NCBI GenBank assembly: GCA_034437655.1
Contig: DAOTTU010000103.1
Location: 16,303 to 80,302, forward strand
Reading direction: 5' to 3'
Source: J027 sp034437655
GTDB taxonomy: Bacteria; Chloroflexota; Anaerolineae; Aggregatilineales; J027
DNA: 64,000 nucleotides
Made by a program: the position numbers and the translations under genes. This document shows, one piece after another, positions 26,651-35,768 of this stretch. The notes beneath the pieces are model-generated. The model was not told where the DNA came from and searched no databases. It saw nothing but the letters and a program-made list of their open reading frames with translations. Every line of letters starts with the position of its first letter. The stretch's first letter is position 1.

Positions 26651-27412
26651 TCACACATCCTTGCGCACAAAATGCAGCGTCGTCAACACTATTGATGACA
26701 ACGCAAGTACGCCGTACCCGATGACGGTTTGGGTCAATTCGTCGGTGTTGTAGTCACCGGCAAGCAGTCCCGGTAAGCTGTCCACAATCCCCAGCGGCGA
26801 GAGGTAGTCTGCCTGCAACAGCCCCGTCACTGCTCCGGCAATATACCACGCAAACCAGACGACCACGACCGCAACCAGTGTATTGTTAAACAGTGTACTT
26901 GACGCCACCGCGAGACTGGTCAATACCGTCAACATTAAACCAACCATTGCAAAAGCCCATATCATCCCGGTCGTGTCCACATCACCTGTCGCGTTCTGTG
27001 CGATGATGTAGCTGACAGGCACCGACATCAGCAAAAATAAGCCAATGACAATCCCTAACCGTGACAATAGCTTCGCCAGAATGTATTCAGAACGCCGCAC
27101 TGCTTTACTCAAGATACTGTCGGCAACGACCCCGCTTTCGGACGAGATTGCCCCCCCACTGACGATGATAACCACCGTACTCCACACAAGCGGAAAGATA
27201 CCGAGCAGGCCGGCGATGGTATCCGGGGCACTGCTTTGTTCATCGGTGCTGACAGCCAGTAGAAACAAGCCTTGCCCCGCCAGCAGTACCATCCAGATAC
27301 GCACCAGCCATGAGCGCAGCATCATTTTGAAATCGGTTTCGAGTAGCGCCAAAAATGGCATCAGACGTTGCTTAATTGGTGGTAGCGTCATCGAAGAGCC
27401 GGGCGAAGCCAT
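26651..27412 (-). CDS. ABC-2 type transporter permease
   Basis: A 253-residue membrane protein with six predicted helices in the ABC-2 arrangement (first helix VRIWMVLLAGQGLFLLAV). A cytoplasmic segment GGAISSESGVVADSILSKAV with the following SEYILAKLLSRL matches that family. It forms the membrane part of an exporter with the ATPase encoded immediately upstream. The two reading frames overlap by 41 bases. The start at 27412 is supported by AAGGAGG 9 bases upstream, inside the ATPase gene, so the overlap is probably real. The substrate is unknown; such pairs export drugs, lipids or peptides, or mediate self-resistance. Confidence 0.85.
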   Translation of the reverse strand: MASPGSSMTLPPIKQRLMPFLALLETDFKMMLRSWLVRIWMVLLAGQGLFLLAVSTDEQSSAPDTIAGLLGIFPLVWSTVVIIVSGGAISSESGVVADSILSKAVRRSEYILAKLLSRLGIVIGLFLLMSVPVSYIIAQNATGDVDTTGMIWAFAMVGLMLTVLTSLAVASSTLFNNTLVAVVVVWFAWYIAGAVTGLLQADYLSPLGIVDSLPGLLAGDYNTDELTQTVIGYGVLALSSIVLTTLHFVRKDV

Positions 27413-28376
27413 GTGAGCGTTCCTCCTTCAGTAATTGCATAAAAGCGTCTACCATATCGTCGTTGAGGGTATGAATCCCGACAAGGTTAACACCTTCAGT
27501 ATCGGCAATGATCTGTAATGTTTTGGCGATTTGGGCGGCCATGTTGTCGGCGTTGGAGAAGGTGAGTTCAATCGTCAGACCGAAGCGTTCAATCCGAGCG
27601 GTGGGGTAGGCAGTGCGTAGTTTTTGATGCGCCGCGTCTGCATCGCCAGTGAGTTTGACTGCAATAGTGTCTGAGCGTGTGAGTTGCTGCATGTCGCCAA
27701 TCGAGCCGTTATAGATGAGCTTACCATCGCTCAGAATCCCGATGTGGGTGCAAACTTGCTTCAGGTCGGCGAGGTTATGCGAGGAGACAAGGATTGTCTT
27801 GTGTTTGCCCAGTTCACGAATGAGGTCGATGGTGTATTTTTGGCCTTCGGGGTCCAGCCCGGAGGTTGGCTCGTCCCAGATCAGCAAATCGGGGTCGTTA
27901 ATGAGCGATGCTGCAATCCCCAACCGTGTGACCATCCCCGTCGAAAATCCCGCGACATTCTGTGATGCGGCGTGCAGCAAATCAACTGCCCGCAATAGCG
28001 ATGCCAGTTTCGGTGTGCGCACCTCCTTTTCAATGCCACACAGCCGCCCGACCATATCGAGGTAGGAGACGGGCGTCAATCCGCGTGGGAAACGGGGATT
28101 TGTCGGTAGAAACCCAATGCGCCGCCGTAAATCAACCGCCCCCGCTGTCATGGGTTCACCCAGCACGTTGACCGTTCCAGCGGTGGGATGATGCAACCCC
28201 AGCAATAGACGAATGGTGGTTGATTTCCCGGCACCGTTGGGGCCGATGAGCCCGAAAACCGCGCCTTCGGGCACCGTCAGCGTCATGTTGTTCAGCGCGA
28301 CATGATCATTGGGATATATCTTGGTCAGGTTGCGGGTTTCGATGACATTCAAACCGCTTGCCTTTCTGATTAGCAT
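27372..28376 (-). CDS. ABC transporter ATP-binding protein
   Basis: A 334-residue ATPase of the drug/antibiotic (CcmA/NatA-like) exporter group. Walker A is GPNGAGKSTT, the signature is degenerate (GFSTGMVTRLGIAA instead of LSGGQ), and Walker B with D-loop is LLIWDEPTSGLDPEG. The C-terminal 90 residues form an extra domain typical of ABC-2 partners. I annotate from ATG 28376; a TTG at 28352 (opening NVIETRNLTKIYP) has AGAAAGG at good spacing and may be the true start. A longer frame to 28460 would run into the upstream gene. It drives the permease whose gene overlaps its 3' end. Confidence 0.88.
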   Translation of the reverse strand: MLIRKASGLNVIETRNLTKIYPNDHVALNNMTLTVPEGAVFGLIGPNGAGKSTTIRLLLGLHHPTAGTVNVLGEPMTAGAVDLRRRIGFLPTNPRFPRGLTPVSYLDMVGRLCGIEKEVRTPKLASLLRAVDLLHAASQNVAGFSTGMVTRLGIAASLINDPDLLIWDEPTSGLDPEGQKYTIDLIRELGKHKTILVSSHNLADLKQVCTHIGILSDGKLIYNGSIGDMQQLTRSDTIAVKLTGDADAAHQKLRTAYPTARIERFGLTIELTFSNADNMAAQIAKTLQIIADTEGVNLVGIHTLNDDMVDAFMQLLKEERSHGFARLFDDATTN

Positions 28377-28435
28377 CTGTATTGTTTTCACTACCTGTAC
28401 GTCTGGCAGAGCCGATTGGTTCCACCTGCTGTGGG

Positions 28436-31087
28436 TTAATCCCCAACATCCTCTGGCCACACCAGTCGGAAGCCATGCGCCTCATTCCGTACATTGGGCA
28501 CATTCCCGGCGCGGTAACTCAGCTTGGCTTTGTGCGAACGACTCATGCAACTACAACCACGCAGCGCACGCTTGGTACTTTTAGATTCCAGCGTGAGTTT
28601 ACCCGGATTTTCAAGCTCATTGATGCACCATTCCCACACATTGCCGACCATATCCTGCACCCCAAATGGTGATTCCCCCATTGGGTAGAGCCCGACGGCG
28701 GTGGTGCGCAGTAAGTTGCTGTCGCGGGTGTTGGCGTTCGCGTGGTTCCAATGTTTGCCCCACGGATAGGCTTGCACCGACGATCCTTGCGCCGCCAGTA
28801 GCCACTCCCATTCTAGCGGCAAGCGCACTTTGCGCCCCAACCGTGTCGAGAGCCAACGAGCAAAGGCCGTCGCTTCATACCACGAGATGAACTCGGCCGG
28901 GTGGTTGTCCAATTCGCGAGCTTGATGGGCGCGGGTGCGGTGCCGACCGAGACCCTCCCACCAATCTTTAGCATAACCGTCCTCAGCGGCGACGAAGGCG
29001 TTGAACTGCCCGTAGGTGATCGGGTATTTGGTGATACGAAAGGGATTGACTTTAAACGTGCGCTGACTGATGCTGACCTCCGTTTTTTCCCTGGAAAGCA
29101 CCACCTCGCCGCCGGGGACATCACACCAGATTAAATCTGGCAGGCTATCTTCTGTGAGCCCAACCCCGGGCCGTGAATCACCGATAATCGCTAACCGTTC
29201 CCCGATAACCACGCGCCGATGGTGGGGCGTTTCCGGCTGTGCAGCCTCGGTCAAGAGTCGTTCCTGCTCAGGGATCAAAAAGTCGCGCTCGGTGTCACTC
29301 AGCACGGGCTGAAGTTTCTCGACAGCGGTACGGGCGTCTTCAAGCTGTTGCCCAATCCACAGATAGTCGGCGCTGTAGTCTTGCGTCGCCCATTGACGGG
29401 CGGCATTGCGTAAGCGACGGATGATGCGCAGGTCGGTGGTGGTGGATTGTAGCCAGTCATGGAGTGCCGGCCAGCTTCGCAATAGGGCTTCGTGTGCGAT
29501 TTCGATAGTGGGGCGTCCATCTTGCTCGGACTGGACCAGTAATCGGGCGGCTGTCAGCGCCTCGACCAGTTGCGCAGCGTCTTCAGTCGGGGTGACATCA
29601 GCGACCGGGCAGCGGCGGCGCGTGGCGGTGCCACCATCATCAACCGTGACCAACTCACGGAATACAATCGGTAAAGCAGCCCGCGCAGCATCCCCAAGCT
29701 GACTGAAGGCGGCGTCTGCACGTTGCCCGATGGCCCCCTGTACCCCGCCGAGTGCGTCGTAATCTTCATGGGTCAGTTGACCGTCGTCGTGGCTGTCATG
29801 ATAGAGTTCGTCGAGTGTGTAGGCCAGTAACGCCAATGCGCCGGATTCACTGCCAACATCGTCGAGAATGCGTTGCACGAGCCCTTCCTCAAAAGGGATA
29901 CCAGCAAGTTCTGCCGGCCGGGTGATCATTTCCCACAGCGCGGCCGTTCCCGGTGCTGCCAGCGGAAACGCGCCGTTGTGCAATACGTCCACCAGCAACG
30001 GTTCCCCCAGAGCCCGCTGAAAAAAGTCCGCACGGAGGGTGAGTACGGTCTTGCGGTTGGGATGCTCAGTAGTGAGGGTGTGCAGGAAATCAGCACGGCG
30101 GTCAGGTGGGGTGGTGGTGAACAGTTCTTCAAATTGGTCGACCACAAGTAGCAGGTGGTCGTTTTGATCAAAATCACCAGTTGCCGCAGTCAATACGCCC
30201 GCTGGATCAACCCCGGGAGTGATACGTTCTACCTCCCAACGTCCGACCCCCAGCGCGCCGAGCTTAACACGCGGCACCAGCCCAGCCATCACCAGCGACG
30301 ACTTGCCCGCCCCTGATGCCCCTACGACGACGACAATATTCTGTGACCGTAGTCGTTGCACCAGCGCATCGGTTTCACGCCCACGACCAAAGAAAATCGG
30401 CGCATCTTCGGGGGTGAAGGCTCGTAGCCCCGGAAAAGGCGACCCCTGCCATTTGACGGTTGTGCTGGTGGTGTTTTGGGGTGGGGGCTGTTGACCGTGT
30501 TCCAGACGGCGCTTAATCAATGCACGGATGTGGTGTTCCAATCGTTCACGAAAGTCTTCTGGCTGCTGATAGGGGTTGTAACCAGCGTTCAGGGAGCCAT
30601 CTGGCGCGGTGAACTGCTCGAAGAAACGTTGCACATGCTGCCATTGCTCGTATTTTTGCATGAAATCTGGGTTGCTGGGGCTAAAGGCGACGTCGGCTGT
30701 GCGACGATAGACGAGTACATCCGGCGTGCCATGTTCGCGCGCATGATTCACCGCGTCAAGATACTCCCATTCGGTGCCACTGAGATAGCGTGACCCGTCC
30801 GGCTTGGTGTATTCAGGGGGTAGGGGGGTTCCCATGCGTGTCCAGAAGATCACGACCACGATATCACACTGTGCCGGGGTCGGCATACCATCGTTGACCG
30901 CCTGTTGTGGCGTGACCGTTGCTAACATCGGTGCGCCACTCCCCGGCATATCCCACGCAATTGGCTTGAGAGTGATACGTCCGCTCAGTAAAGGGTCATA
31001 ATTCAGGCGTTCGATGACCTGCACGGCCAGGGCCCGTTCTTCGGCAACGTCTCCCGGCGAGGAGAGAAATATCTTGAGGTGTAGCAT
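28436..31087 (-). CDS. DUF4062-nSTAND NTPase-FGE-sulfatase fusion
   Basis: An 883-residue three-part protein. Residues 1-190: a DUF4062-type domain (LKIFLSSPGDVAEER, then CDIVVVIFWTRMGTPLP), a TIR-related fold. Residues 215-640: a STAND-class NTPase opening SPFPGLRAFTPEDAPIFFGR, with Walker A VVVGASGAGKSSLV and Walker B LLLVVDQFEELF, the nSTAND1 pattern. Residues 660-883: a formylglycine-generating-enzyme (FGE)-like domain (DLIWCDVPGGEV, YPITYGQFNAFV, VQDMVGNVWEWC, HGFRLV). STAND NTPases oligomerise on sensing a trigger, and such architectures are predicted to act in conflict or defence signalling. FGE-like domains here probably act as ligand-binding sensors (inference). ATG 31087 has GGAG upstream. 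No methylase or nuclease is adjacent. Confidence 0.85.
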   Translation of the reverse strand: MLHLKIFLSSPGDVAEERALAVQVIERLNYDPLLSGRITLKPIAWDMPGSGAPMLATVTPQQAVNDGMPTPAQCDIVVVIFWTRMGTPLPPEYTKPDGSRYLSGTEWEYLDAVNHAREHGTPDVLVYRRTADVAFSPSNPDFMQKYEQWQHVQRFFEQFTAPDGSLNAGYNPYQQPEDFRERLEHHIRALIKRRLEHGQQPPPQNTTSTTVKWQGSPFPGLRAFTPEDAPIFFGRGRETDALVQRLRSQNIVVVVGASGAGKSSLVMAGLVPRVKLGALGVGRWEVERITPGVDPAGVLTAATGDFDQNDHLLLVVDQFEELFTTTPPDRRADFLHTLTTEHPNRKTVLTLRADFFQRALGEPLLVDVLHNGAFPLAAPGTAALWEMITRPAELAGIPFEEGLVQRILDDVGSESGALALLAYTLDELYHDSHDDGQLTHEDYDALGGVQGAIGQRADAAFSQLGDAARAALPIVFRELVTVDDGGTATRRRCPVADVTPTEDAAQLVEALTAARLLVQSEQDGRPTIEIAHEALLRSWPALHDWLQSTTTDLRIIRRLRNAARQWATQDYSADYLWIGQQLEDARTAVEKLQPVLSDTERDFLIPEQERLLTEAAQPETPHHRRVVIGERLAIIGDSRPGVGLTEDSLPDLIWCDVPGGEVVLSREKTEVSISQRTFKVNPFRITKYPITYGQFNAFVAAEDGYAKDWWEGLGRHRTRAHQARELDNHPAEFISWYEATAFARWLSTRLGRKVRLPLEWEWLLAAQGSSVQAYPWGKHWNHANANTRDSNLLRTTAVGLYPMGESPFGVQDMVGNVWEWCINELENPGKLTLESKSTKRALRGCSCMSRSHKAKLSYRAGNVPNVRNEAHGFRLVWPEDVGD

Positions 31088-31216
31088 CGCAAACTCCGCA
31101 CATCATCACAGTTGAGATAAGGGTGGGGCCGACCTCAACAGAATATTCTGAAACCCACCGGCCACACACCACATATTGCGCAATGACGGCGGAATTTGCA
31201 ACTTATCAACCTGACG

Positions 31217-31921
31217 CTATTCGATCTCAAACACAGTCATCAACCAGCGCCAGAGCGGAGCCATATTCCGAAAATGCACCATAACTTCATCCACCAACAC
31301 GGCAGAATAGGCGACTTCAAGCGCTATCGTCGGTGAGTAGACATGCAATCCCTTAAATTTGAGCCATTCACCGCGTGGATGGTCAGCATCATACCCCCGG
31401 GGCACACGCTTTAGCTCTTTCCCGCCAGGCGTGTATTCACCAGCAGCTTGCACCTGCGTAACGGCTTCCTCAAGTGCTGAGCCTGTTTTATCATCATTTA
31501 CCGCCTCACGATAGCGTTCTAACTGGCCTTTCCCAAAGCTGAACATCCCTGCCACCAGCCCGACCTCGTGCGGCGTGAGTTGCAGCCCGAAACCGGGCGC
31601 TTCCATGCGTTTATAGCCCGCAGGTGTGAACATCATCGCGATGTTGGTTTTGTAGGGGGATTTGTCTGCACTGAAGCGAGTGTCGCGATAGATACGCATC
31701 ATGGAACCGCCGTTGGTGCGCGTATCATATGACACGGGTGGGAATTCGGCTTGCAGACGTTCACCCAGCGCAATGACGAGTGCCTTTGCAGGTTGTTGCA
31801 CACAGTCGATGTAGGTCTGTTTATTGGCTTCGAACCAGCTTTTCTCGTTGTTTTCACCCAGATCGCGCAAAAACTGAACGCCTTCACGCGGAAAGCCCGT
31901 GAATGGTTGACTGTTTGACAT
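31217..31921 (-). CDS. DUF2461 family protein
   Basis: A 234-residue cytoplasmic protein of the DUF2461 (TIGR02453) family, whose function is not established. Recognisable marks are FTGFPREGVQFLRDLGENNE and WFEANKQTY at the N-terminus, MRIYRDTRFSADKSPYKTN in the centre and GLQLTPHEVGLVAGM. ATG 31921 has GAGGAG 8 bases upstream. It lies 32 bases after the SWIM zinc-finger gene on the same strand, with no terminator between them, so both are probably under the LexA-like site upstream of that gene. A DNA-damage link is inference from this operator only. Confidence 0.85.
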   Translation of the reverse strand: MSNSQPFTGFPREGVQFLRDLGENNEKSWFEANKQTYIDCVQQPAKALVIALGERLQAEFPPVSYDTRTNGGSMMRIYRDTRFSADKSPYKTNIAMMFTPAGYKRMEAPGFGLQLTPHEVGLVAGMFSFGKGQLERYREAVNDDKTGSALEEAVTQVQAAGEYTPGGKELKRVPRGYDADHPRGEWLKFKGLHVYSPTIALEVAYSAVLVDEVMVHFRNMAPLWRWLMTVFEIE

Positions 31922-31953
31922 TTTTGCTACTCCTCATTTGTTTGTAGGGTGCG

Positions 31954-32319
31954 TCACGCGCCACGACTGGTGATCCATAGCCCTTCGGACTCATCATCGG
32001 GCTTGGTCAGGAAGAATGTCTTCTTGTTCTGGCGTTCGGCTTCGTCCTGCGTGGACCAGAAGCTGAGGGTGCGGTTTTTCAGATTCGCGAGGTACTCCAT
32101 CGCTGCCATCACATGTGAACAGCCCACTCCCTGAAAGTGCCCCCACGGGCAGTCACAGGTTGCGTATACTTTCTCGTCGTCAACGAAGTCGAAGTGAACC
32201 CGGTAGACAGTGCGTGGGTCGCGGCTACTACTAACGGCAATGGTGCTGGGGCCGGTCAGGGTACAGACCAGGGTGCGGCTTTCACGCTGAAGTTGTTTGA
32301 TGTTGGTTGGTTTTTTCAC
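31954..32319 (-). CDS. SWIM zinc-finger protein
   Basis: A 121-residue protein with a SWIM zinc finger: ATCDCPWGHF and, 7 residues after the second cysteine pair region, GCSHVMAAMEYL (CxC...CxH). SWIM fingers bind DNA or proteins and occur in recombination and transposon-derived factors. The GTG at 32319 was chosen because AAAGGTGGGG lies just upstream; the longer frame to 32355 would begin inside the operator region and lacks a ribosome site. The C-terminal tail (SFWSTQDEAERQNKKTFFL) is charged. It is first in a two-gene unit with the DUF2461 gene. Confidence 0.8.
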   Translation of the reverse strand: MKKPTNIKQLQRESRTLVCTLTGPSTIAVSSSRDPRTVYRVHFDFVDDEKVYATCDCPWGHFQGVGCSHVMAAMEYLANLKNRTLSFWSTQDEAERQNKKTFFLTKPDDESEGLWITSRGA

Positions 32320-32363
32320 GATGCCCCACCTTTCGACTAGAAACGGATGTCTCAATTTATTAG

Positions 32364-32407
32364 AGAACTTATGTTCTAATTATACCACATTTTGAGGCAC
32401 CACAACA
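32364..32407 (-). promoter_or_regulatory. Promoter with LexA-like SOS box for the SWIM-DUF2461 genes
   Basis: On the minus strand, TGTTGT (32402-32407), a 17-base spacer and a perfect TATAAT (32379-32384) form a strong sigma-70-type promoter. Directly after the minus-10, AGAAC-TTAT-GTTCT (32364-32377) is a perfect inverted repeat containing GAAC-N4-GTTC, the core of the LexA box known in Gram-positive bacteria. A repressor there would cover the transcription start. LexA itself is not encoded in the window. Confidence 0.6.
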
Positions 32408-32474
32408 TATGTACTATGTTGGAAATATCACGTTCCTGGTGGCGGTGGGGCGCTTGAATCAGTGTTGTTGCAGG

Positions 32475-33872
32475 CTAGTCTGACTCAATACTGTTCTGTA
32501 TGGGCAAGCGCACAATGAAGCGTGTTTGACCCGGTTCAGAATGGGTTTCGATGGTGCCGCCGTGTTCTTGAATAATACGATAGCTCAGTTCGAGGCCCAT
32601 TCCTGTGCCTTTACCGACGTCTTTTGTCGTGAAAAATGGCTCGAAAATATGGGGCATCACATCCGGCGGAATGCCGGGGCCGTTGTCTGTGATTTCGATC
32701 ATGATAAAGGGGGCTTCGTCACGTGTCGTGACCGTTAACTGGCCGTTCCCCTCCAATGCATCGGCGGCGTTGTCAATAATGTTAGTGAACACCTGGTTCA
32801 ACTCGCTGCCACGACCAGTGATGAGCGGCAAATCGTCTGCAAATTGTCGAATGATCTCAATGCCGCGCAGCTTGTAGTGCATGACTTTCAGTGTGGTTTG
32901 CAGGCTGTGGTTGATGTCCACTTCTTGCGTAGGCGCACGGTCCATGTAGGTATAAGATTTCACTGCGCCGACCAACTCGGAGATGCGTTCCGAGCCAGAG
33001 GTCATCTCGTCAAGTAGCGTCGCAGCGGTCAAGCCAACACAGGCCCAGTTGAGAATGTCACTGACAGCATGTGGAGGCAAGTTACTCACAAAGTTCTGCA
33101 CATCCTTCAGGCGAAGCGCGGCATTGGCCAATACAGGCGCGATTTCCCAACTGTTTTCGACCTCTAATTCGTCAAGGTAGTCACCAATAGCATCTTCGCG
33201 GTCGGCAAGGTCAAGCGGCGACATAATCGGGCACTCTGGGACTTTGCGGATAACCTCTTTTTGCATGGTGATGAGGCTGTAGAGCTGCTCATTAGTCATG
33301 CCGAGCTTAACCAATTGCAGCGTGCGCAGTTGCAAATTATGCACGGTTTCTTGCAGGCTACTTGCGGCCCGCCGTACTGCTGAGGCCGGATTATTCAGTT
33401 CATGTGCAAGCCCGGCTGAGAGCTTACCCAGCGCCGCCATTTTCTCTTGCTGAACGCTAATCGTGGCAGTACCGGCCATGCGTTCGCCCGCCACTTTCAT
33501 CACACGGGTGCCAAATTCGGGCGCATGCGCGAACATCTGACGAAAGGCATCCAGCTCAAGCACCATCAGATGTGTTGGCATGATGGCGCGTGAGGTAACC
33601 TGTGAAGGGATGCCCTGCATAATGGACATCTCGCCGCCCATGATGCCGCGTGGGGTTGTTCCCAGCACAACCCGCCGATTTGCGAAGGTGCGCGTCACCT
33701 GCAATTCGCCATCCAGCACGATGTAGAAACGCGGATTGTATTCGCCTTCCTGATAGAATGCATCGCCTGTTTCAAGGAATTCTTCAACGCTGGCGCCAAT
33801 CAACCATTGGACTTCGCCTTCTGGCAAGCCCTGAAATAGCGGGATATCGTAAAGTTTACTGACGGTCGTCAT
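32475..33872 (-). CDS. Cyclic-nucleotide-binding-domain histidine kinase
   Basis: A 465-residue soluble sensor kinase. A Crp-like cyclic nucleotide domain (10-125; FYIVLDGELQVTR, GGEMSIMQG) precedes the dimerisation/phosphorylation region with His157 in LSAGLAHELNNPAS, and the ATPase domain with TDNGPGIPPDVM, PFFTTKDVGKGTGMGL and a C-terminal HGGTIETHSEPG. It has no transmembrane helix, so it senses a cytoplasmic cue. It follows the fused response regulator/reductase gene by 12 bases (ribosome site GGAGACG), so both are one operon and probable partners. The Arg of the canonical cAMP-binding PxxRAA segment is not obvious, so another ligand, or none, is possible. Confidence 0.9.
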   Translation of the reverse strand: MTTVSKLYDIPLFQGLPEGEVQWLIGASVEEFLETGDAFYQEGEYNPRFYIVLDGELQVTRTFANRRVVLGTTPRGIMGGEMSIMQGIPSQVTSRAIMPTHLMVLELDAFRQMFAHAPEFGTRVMKVAGERMAGTATISVQQEKMAALGKLSAGLAHELNNPASAVRRAASSLQETVHNLQLRTLQLVKLGMTNEQLYSLITMQKEVIRKVPECPIMSPLDLADREDAIGDYLDELEVENSWEIAPVLANAALRLKDVQNFVSNLPPHAVSDILNWACVGLTAATLLDEMTSGSERISELVGAVKSYTYMDRAPTQEVDINHSLQTTLKVMHYKLRGIEIIRQFADDLPLITGRGSELNQVFTNIIDNAADALEGNGQLTVTTRDEAPFIMIEITDNGPGIPPDVMPHIFEPFFTTKDVGKGTGMGLELSYRIIQEHGGTIETHSEPGQTRFIVRLPIQNSIESD

Positions 33873-33884
33873 GGTATCGTCTCC

Positions 33885-35552
33885 CTATAAATCACTGAGA
33901 TGGGTATGCACGAATTGCACCGCGATAGAGCCCTCACCTACGGCAGAAGCAACCCGTTTGACAGACTGTGAGCGCACATCACCCACTGCGAACACACCCG
34001 GCACGCTGCTTTCTAGCAAGAGCGGTTCGCGCTTGAGCGTCCAGCTTGCGGGCAGGCGGCCGTTGGTGTCATAGAGTTGCGCGCCTGTGCGGATAAAACC
34101 ACGCTCATCTCTTATGACGGTGTCAGCCAGCCAATCCGTACGTGGCGTTGCACCAATGAAGATGAACAATCCGGCGGCGTCTTCAACCGTCTCGGCTTCG
34201 GTTTGGCGATGACGAGTCGTGATTTGTTGCAGATGACCGTCACCATGCACGGCTGCGACCTGCGTGTTGAGCCGGATTTCAATATTGGGGATTGTGCGAA
34301 TACGCTCGACCAGATACATCGACATCCTGGCTTCTAATGAATCACCACGCACCAGCATAATCACTTTGCTGGCGAACCCGGAAAGATAAACGGCGGCTTG
34401 TCCTGCCGAATTACCAGCGCCGACGATATACGCGGGTTGATTGGTGCAGGCCGTGGCTTCTGTCAATGAGGCACCATAGAATACCCCGCGTCCGGCAAGT
34501 TGCGCCGCGCCGGGTACATCCAGCCTACGATAGGCCAGCCCGACCGACAGCACCAGCGCATGACAGGTGATCTGGCTGCTGTCTGAAAGCGTGAGAATAC
34601 GATAGGGGCCGTCAACGTCGAGCCGGGTTGCTTCTTGCGGGGACAGAATTTCGACGCCGAAGCGCTTGGCCTGTGTTGTCGCCCGCCGCGCCAGGTCACT
34701 GCCAGACAGCCCGGAAGGAAAGCCGAGGTAGTTTTCAATGCGTGAACTGGTGCCGGCCTGCCCGCCTGTGGCTTCACGCTCGATCAGCACCGTGCGTAGC
34801 CCTTCCGACGCGCCATAGACCGCTGCGGCCAGACCAGCCGGCCCACCGCCGACAATAGCGAGGTCATAAAACTGGTTCTGGGCCTGAGTTTGCAGACCGA
34901 GTTTTTCCGCCAGCGCTTGTGTGGAGGGATTGATAGCTGTCGTGCCATCGGTATAGATGACCAGTGGCAAGTTTTCAGCATTGCCGTTGAACTGGCTGAG
35001 TAAGTCTTCGGCGCGGGTGTTATGCTCGATGTCGAGATACTGATAGGGAACGTGGTTGCGGGCGAGGAAATCTTTAATCGTATGGGCAGCGGGCGACCAT
35101 TGGTGTCCCACGACGCGCACCCCTTCAAAACCCGGGCGAAAGTTTGCCTGCCAATCATCCAGCAGATCGTCAATGACCGGGTAAAGTTGTTCTTCTGGTG
35201 GGTCCCAGGGTTTGAGCAGATAGTGGTGGATGCCCGCGTCATTGATTGCGGCAATCGCGGCGTCGGTGTCGGCATAAGCGGTCAATAGGGCACGTCTGGC
35301 GTTGGGGACCAAGCCAGTTGCTTGTTGCAGAAATTCAACGCCGCTCATATGTGGCATGCGCTGATCACTGAGGAGCAACGCAACCGGGCTTTGCCGTTGT
35401 TGAAGTTCACGCAGTGTGTCGAGCGCAGTAGTACCGCTATCGACGCGCATAATGCGGTATTCCTTGCCATACCGTGAACGCAGGTCGCGCGCAATGGCTG
35501 ACAGAACGTTTGGATCATCATCAATAGAGAGAATAATGGGCTTGATGGCCAT
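33885..35552 (-). CDS. Fused response regulator / thioredoxin reductase-like flavoprotein
   Basis: A 555-residue fusion. Residues 1-125: a receiver domain with phospho-acceptor Asp63 (LLLSDQRMPHMSG), Thr91 and Lys114. Residues 145-225: a glutaredoxin-like fold in which the CxxC position reads WSPAA. Residues 228-550: a thioredoxin reductase-like FAD/NADPH module with VGGGPAGLAAA, VGAGNSAGQAA and FAVGDVRSQ. The CATC redox pair of true thioredoxin reductases is absent (the segment is GVFYGASLTEATACT). This family is often annotated as a thioredoxin-disulfide reductase, but without the cysteines it should pass electrons elsewhere or act as a redox sensor. ATG 35552 has GGAG 9 bases upstream. Phosphorylation by the adjacent kinase is inferred. 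Confidence 0.88.
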   Translation of the reverse strand: MAIKPIILSIDDDPNVLSAIARDLRSRYGKEYRIMRVDSGTTALDTLRELQQRQSPVALLLSDQRMPHMSGVEFLQQATGLVPNARRALLTAYADTDAAIAAINDAGIHHYLLKPWDPPEEQLYPVIDDLLDDWQANFRPGFEGVRVVGHQWSPAAHTIKDFLARNHVPYQYLDIEHNTRAEDLLSQFNGNAENLPLVIYTDGTTAINPSTQALAEKLGLQTQAQNQFYDLAIVGGGPAGLAAAVYGASEGLRTVLIEREATGGQAGTSSRIENYLGFPSGLSGSDLARRATTQAKRFGVEILSPQEATRLDVDGPYRILTLSDSSQITCHALVLSVGLAYRRLDVPGAAQLAGRGVFYGASLTEATACTNQPAYIVGAGNSAGQAAVYLSGFASKVIMLVRGDSLEARMSMYLVERIRTIPNIEIRLNTQVAAVHGDGHLQQITTRHRQTEAETVEDAAGLFIFIGATPRTDWLADTVIRDERGFIRTGAQLYDTNGRLPASWTLKREPLLLESSVPGVFAVGDVRSQSVKRVASAVGEGSIAVQFVHTHLSDL

Positions 35553-35768
35553 AGGGCGTGGCTCCGAGAGTTGTTGATGCACTGTATTTGGGTTTCTATT
35601 GTGCCTATAGCTATGGCGGTTCGGCAACCCGCCAATTTGGGTAGCCTATACTGCTAGATCGTTTAGCTTCGTTCGGCCCAAATCCGCACAGCCTCAATTG
35701 TGCGCCAAATCAGAAATAATGCTACAATGCTTGACCAATCATTTTATTTGTAGAAGGCAAGCCCACCA

